Shown: piece after piece, positions 18,737 through 26,302 of the stretch | Numbering within the stretch: position 1 is the stretch's first letter | Layout: each line of letters starts with the position of its first letter | NCBI GenBank assembly: GCA_002310075.1 | Contig: DBXU01000154.1 | Location: 212 to 26,757 of the forward strand | DNA: 26,546 nucleotides | Direction of reading: 5' to 3' | DNA from: Bacteroidales bacterium UBA1204 | GTDB lineage: Bacteria > Bacteroidota > Bacteroidia > Bacteroidales > F082 | Notes under the pieces: model-generated | The model's database searches: none | The model's input: the letters and a program-made list of their open reading frames with translations, nothing else | Told to the model about the DNA's origin: nothing | Translations under genes and position numbers: made by a program

Positions 18737-18774
18737 GGAATGAGGAGTGAGGAGTGAATAGTTAAGAGTTAATG
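18726..18774. repeat. Heptanucleotide tandem repeat across the mnmA stop
   Basis: Seven consecutive 7-bp units are visible: GTGAGGA, GTGAGGA, ATGAGGA, GTGAGGA, GTGAATA, GTTAAGA, GTTAATG. The first four are nearly identical and the later ones decay. The array starts inside the end of mnmA, supplies its TGA stop, and ends 5 bp before the start codon of the next gene. Confidence 0.9.
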
Positions 18775-18779
18775 GTATT

Positions 18780-19469
18780 ATGAATAGTATCTCTGACCGA
18801 ATACTCTACGAAGACAACCATCTCATCGTGGTCAATAAGCTCCCCTCCGAAATTGTGCAGGGTGACAAGACGGGTGACAGGTGCTTGCTTGATGATGTGA
18901 AGGAATACATCAAGGTGAAATACGATAAGCCTGGCAATGTGTTTGCTGGCCTCGTCCATCGCATCGATCGTCCCGTGAGCGGTGCCGTGGTGTTTGCCAA
19001 GACGAGCAAGGCTTTATCGCGCATGACGGTGAAGGTCAAAGACCGCGATTTCCACAAGACCTATCTGGCTTTGGTGAAGAACCATCCGCCCAAGATGTCA
19101 GATGAGTTGCAGGATTACCTTGTCAAGAACGAGAAGATGAATAAGTCGTTCGTTGTGCCTGAGGGGACAAAGGAAGCTAAGTTGGCGCGACTCAGCTATC
19201 GTGTTATTGGCAAGTCGGACACTTTTTATCTGCTTGAGGTGGAGCTGTTCACAGGGCGACATCATCAAATCCGCTGCCAGTTGGCGCATATGGGTTGCCC
19301 AATCCGTGGTGACTTGAAGTATGGCTATCCGCGCAGCAACCCAGATGCCTCCATCAGCCTGCATGCTTGGCGTATTGTCTTTGAGCATCCTGTGACAAAA
19401 GAGTCGATCGAAATCACGGCACCAGTGCCCGAGGTGGCACCTTGGACGGCGTTTGAGGCAATCAGATAA
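18780..19469 (+). CDS. RluA-family RNA pseudouridine synthase
   Basis: This 229-aa enzyme isomerises uridine to pseudouridine in rRNA or tRNA. The catalytic motif HRIDRPVSG carries Asp63 (family form HRLDxxTSG). Other signatures are the N-terminal ILYEDNHLIVVNKLP, FHKTYLALV, and FTGRHHQIRCQLAHMGCPIRGDLKYG. It lacks the N-terminal S4 RNA-binding domain of RluC/RluD, so it is a short single-domain form. The exact target position cannot be read from the sequence. It follows mnmA, another RNA-modification gene, after 43 bp of mostly repeat. Its 3' end overlaps the convergent lysE-type gene by 8 bp. Confidence 0.93.
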   Translation: MNSISDRILYEDNHLIVVNKLPSEIVQGDKTGDRCLLDDVKEYIKVKYDKPGNVFAGLVHRIDRPVSGAVVFAKTSKALSRMTVKVKDRDFHKTYLALVKNHPPKMSDELQDYLVKNEKMNKSFVVPEGTKEAKLARLSYRVIGKSDTFYLLEVELFTGRHHQIRCQLAHMGCPIRGDLKYGYPRSNPDASISLHAWRIVFEHPVTKESIEITAPVPEVAPWTAFEAIR

Positions 19470-20181
19470 GATTTAAGATTCCCCTAAAAATAATGAAATA
19501 AGCACCGCAGAGCATAAGTAGCACTCCGGCGACCTTGTTCATGATTTCGGTGCGTTCGGGGTTGAGGAAACGCTTCAACTTAGCGGCGCCCCAGGCCTTC
19601 AACAGTTCCAGAAAAAGTGTGGTGCCGAGGATGATGGCAAAAAACACGAGGGTGCTCAACTTGTTGCCGCCCATGTTACCGGCCACCATGGCAACAGCCG
19701 AAAACCAGAAAATCCAAACAAAGGGATTCAGGATGTTGAGCACGAAGCCTTTGCCTAGAAACACAAACCACGAGGGCTTGTCGCTGCGTTCTTTCATGAT
19801 CTCTTTGGTGCGTTGCTCGATGATTTTCTCCCTCCCTTTGACTTTTCGCCTATAGGTGAAAAAGCCAAACAACAATAGTATCACGCCGGCGCCAATACAG
19901 GCCAAGGCGGCCTCGAAAGGGGAATGCATGACCACCTGTACCGAAGTGAGGATGCACAGCGAGACAATCATCGCGTCGTTGAGGATGACGCCGATGGCAA
20001 ACCACGCGGCGGATCTGGCACCACGATGGAGGCTGGTTTGTACCAATGTGATGAAGGCTGGCCCCATGTTGACGACTACCGATAGGAACAAACCTATCAG
20101 AATGGCCCAAAACAAGAAGCTAAACGAGCCAATGCGGCTGAATTCGGGCATCTTGTCGAAAATATTGGGAGCGTTTTCCAT
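19462..20181 (-). CDS. LysE-family transporter
   Basis: The 239-aa protein is an inner-membrane exporter of the LysE/RhtB superfamily, which moves amino acids or related small molecules out of the cell. It has about six membrane segments, the family-like LSVVVNMGPAFITLVQTSLHRGARSAAWFAIGVILNDA region near the N-terminus, and FVLNILNPFVWIFWFSAVA in the middle. A charged loop (about residues 108-135, RRKVKGREKIIEQRTKE) separates the halves. An earlier TTG at 20187 is possible, but the ATG at 20181 is preferred. The gene starts 13 bp after the GH3-family gene and is probably co-transcribed with it. The substrate is unknown. Confidence 0.87.
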   Translation of the reverse strand: MENAPNIFDKMPEFSRIGSFSFLFWAILIGLFLSVVVNMGPAFITLVQTSLHRGARSAAWFAIGVILNDAMIVSLCILTSVQVVMHSPFEAALACIGAGVILLLFGFFTYRRKVKGREKIIEQRTKEIMKERSDKPSWFVFLGKGFVLNILNPFVWIFWFSAVAMVAGNMGGNKLSTLVFFAIILGTTLFLELLKAWGAAKLKRFLNPERTEIMNKVAGVLLMLCGAYFIIFRGILNLI

Positions 20182-20194
20182 TGTCAAACTTGTA

Positions 20195-21775
20195 TTATGC
20201 GTTTAGACTTTTCACATATTCTTCCCACATGTCGAGGCGCTTGCCTTTCATCACGCGTGGGAACTTGGTGGCGCCGCCCCATTTGCCTATTTTCTGTTCC
20301 ATGAATTCATAGAACACCTTGGTCGGCAGCACGTCGATAAACAGCTCTTTGATGGCCTGGGTGCGTTCCACGGCATAGTCGTCGTTCAACTGGCAGAGGT
20401 TTTCGTCGATGAGACGCAAGGCTTTTTCCTTGTTGAGCGGTTCATCGCAACCAAGATACCAATGGTGGGCATACATCGTGTCGTGACGGATACCAGCCAC
20501 CGTGAATTCAGTAATCTGCACGCCCATTTTCTCCGCCATCATCTCCACGGCACGGGTCATGTTGTCCTGCGACAGGTGCTCGCCTGTGATGCTCAAGAAT
20601 TGCTTTGTGCGCCCAGTGATGACGATTTCACAATCCTTGGTATTGAGGAATTTGATGGTGTCGCCAATAAGGTAACGCCAAGTACCAGCACAAGTGGAAA
20701 GCAGCAAGGCATAGTCGACACCTTCTTCCACTTCGGAGAGCAGCAAGGTTTTTGGGTGTTCGACGATGGTGCCGTCTTCATCGAAATTCTCCTCGTTGAA
20801 CGGCACAAATTCGAAATAGATACCATTGTCAACCAAAAGCTGCATGACGCGCCGCTTCAAATCCACCTGATAGGCGATGTATCCCTCAGAGGCGAGATAG
20901 CTTTCCACAAAAAGCACCTCTTTGCCGAAGATGCGCTCAAAGCTCTTTTCATAAGGGGCGAAGGCTACACCGCTATGGACATACACCATCAGATTAGGCC
21001 AGATGTCGTGTATGGTCTTGAGGTTGTATTCTTTGATGATACGCTCAAGCAGGATCTGCACCCATGCAGGAACGCCCACGATGACGCCAATGTCCCATTT
21101 TGGAGCAGCCTTTACCATGAGGTCCATCTTCTCAGCCCAGTCTTTCACTTTCGAAATTTTCTGTCCAGGTTTATAGAAAGCCTCAAACCACGATGGGATT
21201 TTACCTGCTGAGATGCCAGAAAGGTCACCGGCATAATAGCCGTATTCTTTGTTGTATTGCAAGTCGGTGCTGCCTCCAATCATAAGGATGCCGCGATTGT
21301 AGAAGTCGAGGGGGAAGTCGTAGCGGGTGGCCGACACCAGCTGGCGGATACCTGCGCGGGTGATCTTGTTGTTCAGACCCTTTGTGATGGGGATATACTT
21401 GCTAGCGGCTTCCGACGTTCCAGAACTGAGGGCGAAATACTTGATTTTGCCAGGCCATGCGATGTTGCGCTTACCCTGTAGGTTGAGATACCACCATTCG
21501 TCATGCATCTTGTTGTAGTCGAACACAGGCACTCGTTTGCGGTATTCCTCAAGGATGTCGCCAGAGAGCAGGATCTCGTCAAAATGGTAGTATTTGCCGA
21601 ACTCGGTGAATTGGGCTTTGGTAAGCAGTTTCCTCAACTCGCGTCTTTGGGCACGGATGGGATTGGTGTGGTTTTGACGTATTTCTACTGGGATGTTCTT
21701 GATGCCGGCAGCGGCTTTCACCAACGCTCCTAAGATGGGAACGGGCATCAGTTTCTTTATGGTAGGACGCTTCAT
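20195..21775 (-). CDS. GH3-family acyl-acid amido synthetase-like protein
   Basis: The 526-aa protein belongs to the GH3 family, first known as plant auxin-responsive enzymes that adenylate a carboxylic acid and couple it to an amino acid. Adenylate-forming motifs are visible: SSGTSEAASKYIPIT (ATP-binding P-loop type), ESYLASEG, STCAGTWRYLIGD and ITGRTKQFLSITGEHLS. The C-terminal domain contains HHWYLGCDEPLNKEKALRLIDENL, and the protein ends KFPRVMKGKRLDMWEEYV. No signal peptide is present. Bacterial substrates are largely unknown, so only amide or ester synthesis by acyl-adenylation can be inferred. A LysE-type exporter gene follows after 13 bp. Confidence 0.88.
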   Translation of the reverse strand: MKRPTIKKLMPVPILGALVKAAAGIKNIPVEIRQNHTNPIRAQRRELRKLLTKAQFTEFGKYYHFDEILLSGDILEEYRKRVPVFDYNKMHDEWWYLNLQGKRNIAWPGKIKYFALSSGTSEAASKYIPITKGLNNKITRAGIRQLVSATRYDFPLDFYNRGILMIGGSTDLQYNKEYGYYAGDLSGISAGKIPSWFEAFYKPGQKISKVKDWAEKMDLMVKAAPKWDIGVIVGVPAWVQILLERIIKEYNLKTIHDIWPNLMVYVHSGVAFAPYEKSFERIFGKEVLFVESYLASEGYIAYQVDLKRRVMQLLVDNGIYFEFVPFNEENFDEDGTIVEHPKTLLLSEVEEGVDYALLLSTCAGTWRYLIGDTIKFLNTKDCEIVITGRTKQFLSITGEHLSQDNMTRAVEMMAEKMGVQITEFTVAGIRHDTMYAHHWYLGCDEPLNKEKALRLIDENLCQLNDDYAVERTQAIKELFIDVLPTKVFYEFMEQKIGKWGGATKFPRVMKGKRLDMWEEYVKSLNA

Positions 21776-21818
21776 CTTATCTCAAGGTTAAAATCTTTGG
21801 CTTTATTGAAAAACCGTG

Positions 21819-21826
21819 CAAAAGTA
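21819..21826 (-). promoter_or_regulatory. Bacteroidota -7 promoter box for the GH3-lysE unit
   Basis: On the minus strand this reads TACTTTTG, an exact TAnnTTTG match, 43 bp before the GH3 start codon. The nearest upstream TTTG is 25 bp away, wider than usual for a -33 element. Confidence 0.6.
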
Positions 21827-21888
21827 ATGAAAAAACCGCGAACCGACAATTCAAAGAGAATAATTGGCTAGTGTTTGTAAAAATAACC

Positions 21889-21896
21889 TATTTTTG
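21889..21896 (+). promoter_or_regulatory. Bacteroidota -7 promoter box for the beta-helix T9SS substrate gene
   Basis: TATTTTTG matches TAnnTTTG, 25 bp before the ATG at 21922. The longer open frame starting at 21871 would begin upstream of this box, which argues for the later start. Confidence 0.62.
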
Positions 21897-21921
21897 CCAT
21901 GGTAAAATAAATCTTATCACT

Positions 21922-23496
21922 ATGAGCAAAAGACTTTTACTTTCCCTACTTCTGTTTGGTTGCTTGTTCGCCAACGCACAAAACATCGAAGTTTCAGGTT
22001 TGCAATCGGGTGCTTGGAACGCCGACACGGTTTATGTGACCGGTAATGTCAAGGTTCAAGACTCGTTATATATCCATGAGGGCACAACGGTGGTTTTTAA
22101 AGGTTTTTTCAACGTTTTGGTTAAGGAAGGAGCTTCATTGTATGCCTTGGGGACGGAGGCCGATTCCATTCTTTTCACGGTAGCTGATACGACAGGTTTC
22201 CACATCTTCAACTCAGGACGCGGCGGATGGAATGGCATTCGTTTGGAAAAAGCGGGTCGCTGCAAGTTCGACTACTGCCGTTTTCAGTATGGCAAGGCTG
22301 CTTTGGACGAGGACCAGGACGGCGGTGCGTTGCGCATCTTCGATAGCGATAATGTCGAAATCAACCACAGCACCCTCTACTGCAACTTTTCACGTGAACA
22401 CGGAGGCGCATTGAATGCCGTGGATTCCAAGGTGGTATTGGATGCTTGTAATGTCGTCAACAATATAACATTCAGTCGTGTTGACACCATTTACTTTATG
22501 TATGGTGGAGGAATGCGTTTCCTTAAATGTGAGATAGACATCACCAAGACAGATTTCCGTTATAACAATGGTGAGAACGCCATAGGTGGTGCCTTGAGCA
22601 TCGACAGCTGCGTGGCGAGAATCGACCGTTGCCGTTTTGAATACAACTATGGCATCAATGGTGCTGGATTGTACATGATACGCTGTTACGACAACCCATG
22701 CAGCATCACGAACTCCCTGTTCGCAAACAATACCTCTGGACATTTCGGCGGGGGACTTGCCATCAGTGATTCTTCCCCTTTGGTCAGCAATCTTACTGTT
22801 GTGAACAACCTCTCTATAGGAGTCAATTGCGGAGGCATCTTTTTCTATCAATGTAGCTCTCCTGTGGTGCAGAATTGCATCGTCTATGGCAATGAAAACA
22901 GCGCTCCGCTTGAAGAACCCGTGCAAATGTGGTCTTGGACCTTCGAAGATAATGGTCCCCAATTCTACAATTGCTTGGTGCAGTATGGATTGGAAAACAT
23001 CTCCAACAGCGAGTTCATTACTGTTTATGAGGACTGCCTTGATGGAGATCCATGTTTTGTCAACCCTGAAAACGGGGATTTCCATTTGAATGCCAATAGT
23101 CCTTGCATCAATGCTGGTTGTGCTTTCGGAGAAGAAGGATTCGACCTGGATGGCCGCTGGCGCGTTTGCGGCGACCGTATCGACATAGGAGCATATGAGT
23201 ATTCAGGTTTGGGAGTTCAAGAATCGGCTCATGAGGAAGAGTCGATCCGCATCGTTGGCAACCCTGTTACGGCCTCAAGTTATGTTGAAATTGACTTGGA
23301 ACAAGACGGCTTTGTGACAATTGACATCTATTCTATGGAGGGCAAAGTGATGGGCCATCGTGATTTGGGAAAATGCCCGACCGGGAATACCCGTCTTGAA
23401 GTGGGAGGAGTGTTCCAAGGTCTTTCAAAAGGATCCTATCTGTTAGTTGTCAGAAGTGTGGGGAGAACCTATTCAACTAGAGTTCTTGTTTTATAG
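21922..23496 (+). CDS. Secreted parallel beta-helix protein with T9SS type A sorting domain
   Basis: The 524-aa product is a probable T9SS substrate. A signal peptide (SKRLLLSLLLFGCLFANAQ, cleavage near residue 19/20) is followed by a right-handed parallel beta-helix (about 30-380). It shows repeated short strands and recurring GGA/GGG turns such as GGALRIFDSD, GGALNAVDS, GGGMRFLKC, GGALSIDSC and GGGLAISDS. A choice-of-anchor-Q-like segment (NGDFHLNANSPCINAGC...DIGAYEYSG) precedes a C-terminal type A sorting domain (about 445-524: IRIVGNPVTASSYVEIDL, VTIDIYSMEGKVM, LSKGSYLLVV). The sorting domain is recognised by T9SS and usually leads to surface anchoring or release. No catalytic residues can be assigned. 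The gene overlaps the convergent neighbour by 20 bp. Confidence 0.9.
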   Translation: MSKRLLLSLLLFGCLFANAQNIEVSGLQSGAWNADTVYVTGNVKVQDSLYIHEGTTVVFKGFFNVLVKEGASLYALGTEADSILFTVADTTGFHIFNSGRGGWNGIRLEKAGRCKFDYCRFQYGKAALDEDQDGGALRIFDSDNVEINHSTLYCNFSREHGGALNAVDSKVVLDACNVVNNITFSRVDTIYFMYGGGMRFLKCEIDITKTDFRYNNGENAIGGALSIDSCVARIDRCRFEYNYGINGAGLYMIRCYDNPCSITNSLFANNTSGHFGGGLAISDSSPLVSNLTVVNNLSIGVNCGGIFFYQCSSPVVQNCIVYGNENSAPLEEPVQMWSWTFEDNGPQFYNCLVQYGLENISNSEFITVYEDCLDGDPCFVNPENGDFHLNANSPCINAGCAFGEEGFDLDGRWRVCGDRIDIGAYEYSGLGVQESAHEEESIRIVGNPVTASSYVEIDLEQDGFVTIDIYSMEGKVMGHRDLGKCPTGNTRLEVGGVFQGLSKGSYLLVVRSVGRTYSTRVLVL

Positions 23497-24109
23497 CGCA
23501 TTCGAAAAACTGTCGACGGAGATCTTTCCCGACTTTGATTTTTCTGTATTGTCCGCTAACGAGGTCGCAATCGAACAGCGTTTGGATTTGTGACAGGAAG
23601 AGTCGCGAATAGTAGCGGTTTTGAAACGCCTGTTTCTCCTGCATGAATGCGATGGTCTGTTTGACTTGGTCGAGGTCGAGGTCCTCTTTGGTGAAGACGA
23701 AGAGGTCGAACTCATGGAAATCGCCGTAGAAGCCATTATTCACCTTGTCCATCTTGATTTCGAGAATGCGTTTCAAAGGGAGGGCCAGCGACCAATACTC
23801 ATATTCGTTGCGACCGATAAGACGACCGTCTCCCAAGCCGTAGGCGTAACCACTCTGTGTGATGCGTCGCAAATCGTCGTCATTCACTTCTTTGATGTCT
23901 TCGCCTGCCATCTCGTTGACCAAGGCATTGGCCACGTTCTTGTTCTCATGGATGGCTCGGGTTACTTCTATGCCGATGCCTTGTACTTCGTCCTGCAGGT
24001 CGGGCCGGTCACGGTTGACAAGATGGCTGTAATGCTCTCCCAAAAGGGAGGCCAACGAGACCATGGCGTAACGCTCGAAGAAGCAGGTGTCGAATTTCGG
24101 ATTAGACAT
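23477..24109 (-). CDS. Uncharacterised protein with possible PD-(D/E)xK-like core
   Basis: I do not recognise this 210-aa protein. No signal peptide or membrane segment is seen, so it is probably cytosolic. Features are an N-terminal helix with a Glu (FFERYAMVSLASLLGEHY, E13), then DRPDL (P36, D37), then GIGIEVTRAI (E48, T50). The spacing resembles the E...PD...(D/E)xK core of restriction-endonuclease-like proteins, but Thr stands where Lys is usual. Later parts include QSGYAYGLGDGRLIGRNEYEYW and FHEFDLFVFTKEDLDLDQVK. The ATG at 24109 is chosen because a -7 promoter box lies 22 bp upstream of it; an earlier start at 24133 would overlap that box. It follows the acetyltransferase gene on the same strand and overlaps the convergent beta-helix gene by 20 bp. 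Confidence 0.8.
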   Translation of the reverse strand: MSNPKFDTCFFERYAMVSLASLLGEHYSHLVNRDRPDLQDEVQGIGIEVTRAIHENKNVANALVNEMAGEDIKEVNDDDLRRITQSGYAYGLGDGRLIGRNEYEYWSLALPLKRILEIKMDKVNNGFYGDFHEFDLFVFTKEDLDLDQVKQTIAFMQEKQAFQNRYYSRLFLSQIQTLFDCDLVSGQYRKIKVGKDLRRQFFECAIKQEL

Positions 24110-24130
24110 TGTTTTTGAAGTATCAAGCAG

Positions 24131-24138
24131 CAAAGTTA
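24131..24138 (-). promoter_or_regulatory. Bacteroidota -7 promoter box for the 210-aa unknown gene
   Basis: On the minus strand this reads TAACTTTG, an exact TAnnTTTG match, between the acetyltransferase stop and the ATG at 24109. It suggests the unknown gene can be transcribed on its own. No -33 element is seen at the standard distance. Confidence 0.5.
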
Positions 24139-24145
24139 CACTTTT

Positions 24146-24664
24146 TTATCTACAAACTATATACCTCATCACTCGTGTCGGCTTCGTCGTGCCCGTCAGT
24201 TTCTCGTCGATGCAGGTCTCACCAGTAGGCTTGAATCCGCATTTCTCCATCACTTTTCCCGAAGCTGGGTTGTCGAAGTAATGGCTGCTAATCAGCGATT
24301 TGATGTCGGTCGTCTTGCGGATGTGGTCGAGCATTAATTCAAGGGCTTCCGTGCAGATGCCTTGGTTCCAATAGGGTTTGGCCACCCAGTAACCGATAAG
24401 AGGCTCGCCTTCGCGTGCTGGGAGCTCGCTTTCGGGGGCAGGCAAATAGCCTATTGCACCAATGGCTTCGCCTGTCGACTTGAGTTCAATGGCCCAATTG
24501 GTGTCGTTTTGAAACACGGTGTGGATGATTTCCAGGCTCTCATCCACACTCTTGTGCGGGGGCCAACCGGCACGGGGACCCACATCGGGGTCAGAAGCGT
24601 ATTTGAAAAGCGACTCGGCATCGCTGTCGCGCCATGGGCGCAGCAGGATTCTTTCAGTTTCCAT
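24146..24664 (-). CDS. GNAT-family N-acetyltransferase (RimJ/RimL-like)
   Basis: The 172-aa protein starts with METERILLRPWRDSDAESLF, the typical opening of the RimJ/RimL-type GNAT group, which transfers acetyl from acetyl-CoA to protein N-termini or small amines. The acetyl-CoA-binding core is seen in IGYWVAKPYWNQGICTEALELMLDHI; the usual R/Q-x-x-G-x-G/A loop appears as NQGICTEA. The late motif NPASGKVMEKCGFKPTG is also characteristic. The start at 24664 gives the conserved N-terminus; an ATG at 24673 would add three residues. The gene lies 30 bp after the MBL gene stop and 36 bp before the next gene. The substrate is unknown. Confidence 0.9.
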   Translation of the reverse strand: METERILLRPWRDSDAESLFKYASDPDVGPRAGWPPHKSVDESLEIIHTVFQNDTNWAIELKSTGEAIGAIGYLPAPESELPAREGEPLIGYWVAKPYWNQGICTEALELMLDHIRKTTDIKSLISSHYFDNPASGKVMEKCGFKPTGETCIDEKLTGTTKPTRVMRYIVCR

Positions 24665-24694
24665 CACTATCATTTGTCGACCAAAAGAGGTTTA

Positions 24695-26191
24695 TTATTT
24701 GTACTTCAGATATTGGGTGTATTCAAATTCTCCCTTCTTTTCGTTCCATACCAACGGATGGATGTCCCAATACCGGTTCGATGAAGGCTTCTCGAGTTTT
24801 TGTGCGATAATGACTTTTTCGCCGTCTGTTCGCACGTTGATCATGCCGTACACCGTTACGGTTCTTTCAAGTATCTCATTTTTCTCGTCCTCGTCTTTAG
24901 GGTCTTTCTTGTTCAGTTTTACAAACTCTTTGCTCGATCTGGCCAGTTCGGTTGAGAATATCAACGAACGTTCTCCGCGGCTGTGTTTGCCAATGGTGCC
25001 CAAGGTGTCGGGACGAGGATGTACGTGCGGTTCTTCATCGCCGCTTGAAATGATGGTCACAATCGGATTAAGCACTTTCAGAAACTCGCTTGAGAAATCG
25101 GCGCTGCCATGGTGACACGATTTGGCGATGTCGACTTCCAAGAGTTCTCTGGTCTTGTGTATGGCTTCCTCCAGTTCCGCTTCCAACTCTTTTCTTTTGG
25201 CGTCAGTGGTGGCTTTGTCTATTTGTGTCTTGATCTTTTGTATGTCTTTACCGGAGAAGTAGCGAATCAAGTTGTATTCAGATTTTGTGTTAAGGTCTCC
25301 CCCGAGAAGTAGTCTCAGATGCCCCATCGTAAGTTTGATGATGACAGAGTGTCCGTTTTTGGTTTTGCCTTTGTTGCTATCAAACACGGGCAGGGCGTCT
25401 TTCCCGTTGATCTTTTCTGCCACAGGGCCCAAGATTTCCATTGTCACGCCACAGTCCTTGTAGATGGGATCAGAACCATACCGTACTGCTTCCTTGGGTG
25501 CTGCCGTTTTCTTTAACAGTTTGATGTAGTCTCCTTGATTGACGGAACCATTAATCCGCTTTTCATAATCTTCGTTGGTATCGCACAAATCGGTAACATA
25601 ATTGTGTTTGTTGTATTTGACAATCGTACCTAACGTGTCGATTGCTGAGCCGCTTCCTTCAACCATTCCGTTGTGATAGATCTTATTGATGGTAAACTGT
25701 TGGGCGGCACCTTTCGTTAAGTCGAAGATCTTTTCGAATCCTTGGTAATGGTCTTCGTCCGAGTGTGAGATAACAACTGTGAAGGGCGGTGGCGCAGCGC
25801 TGGCCTTTTTTATATTGAAGCGCCATTTGAGAAAACGGTACATGTTTTCGGAGCCACCAGCATCTATAAGAAAATGCTTGTCATCGGGGGTTGCAATGTG
25901 ACAGCCGTCCCCTTGTCCCACATCAACAAAGTTGACTTCGAGGATTCTTTCGGCTTGCATGTCCGATTCCTTGATGTAGCCGGAACAATTACGACTTCTG
26001 ACGCTGATGTACTCAACACCGTCGATGGTTTTCTTTACATAGGCACCATTCTTTAAGTTAGGTTTGATGAAGTCGCCAAACAGCAACTCTTTAACGACGG
26101 TGAATTTCTTCTTTCCTTTTGAATCGGTCTTATAGTTTTTCAGTTCTACCGACGGATATATTGCATATCCTGTTTCCAGTACCGTAGCCAT
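24695..26191 (-). CDS. ComEC-like metallo-beta-lactamase-fold hydrolase with N-terminal SH3-like region
   Basis: The 498-aa protein has an N-terminal beta-rich region (about residues 1-78, with VKELLFGDFIKPN and YISVRSRNCSGYIKESDM) that looks like a bacterial SH3-like domain. A metallo-beta-lactamase domain of the ComEC C-terminal type follows: FVDVGQGDGCHI (88-99), the metal-binding SHSDEDH (H143, D145, D147, H148), NGHSVIIKL, LLLGGDL (G297-D299) and KSCHHGS (H360, H361). A Lys/Glu-rich helical insert (about 310-352) lies between GGD and HHGS. No membrane segments or signal peptide are seen, so it is a soluble relative, not a DNA channel. Likely a metal-dependent phosphodiesterase or nuclease; the target is unknown. 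Confidence 0.88.
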   Translation of the reverse strand: MATVLETGYAIYPSVELKNYKTDSKGKKKFTVVKELLFGDFIKPNLKNGAYVKKTIDGVEYISVRSRNCSGYIKESDMQAERILEVNFVDVGQGDGCHIATPDDKHFLIDAGGSENMYRFLKWRFNIKKASAAPPPFTVVISHSDEDHYQGFEKIFDLTKGAAQQFTINKIYHNGMVEGSGSAIDTLGTIVKYNKHNYVTDLCDTNEDYEKRINGSVNQGDYIKLLKKTAAPKEAVRYGSDPIYKDCGVTMEILGPVAEKINGKDALPVFDSNKGKTKNGHSVIIKLTMGHLRLLLGGDLNTKSEYNLIRYFSGKDIQKIKTQIDKATTDAKRKELEAELEEAIHKTRELLEVDIAKSCHHGSADFSSEFLKVLNPIVTIISSGDEEPHVHPRPDTLGTIGKHSRGERSLIFSTELARSSKEFVKLNKKDPKDEDEKNEILERTVTVYGMINVRTDGEKVIIAQKLEKPSSNRYWDIHPLVWNEKKGEFEYTQYLKYK

Positions 26192-26235
26192 GGCTTTAGA
26201 TTTAGATTGTTTTTATAGCGTTATTTTATCGATGG

Positions 26236-26266
26236 CAAAACTAAAACAAAAAAACAAAAAAACAAA
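26236..26266 (-). promoter_or_regulatory. Bacteroidota -33/-7 promoter of the MBL-fold gene
   Basis: On the minus strand TTTG (26266-26263) is followed after 19 bp by TAGTTTTG (26243-26236), matching both elements and the usual spacing. The -7 box is 44 bp from the ATG at 26191. The spacer is almost pure T on this strand with an 8-nt period (C at 26247, 26255 and 26263 on the plus strand). The rest of the 111-bp gap (26192-26302) holds no further gene that I can see. Confidence 0.68.
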
Positions 26267-26302
26267 AAGCCTTGAATAATTAGAAGTAGGGGCGGTGGAA
26301 TC

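Noticed and set aside
21871..21921. A 17-residue extension of the beta-helix protein.
   Set aside because: It starts upstream of the -7 box and would bury the signal peptide; MSKRLLLSLL at 21922 is a normal signal-peptide start.
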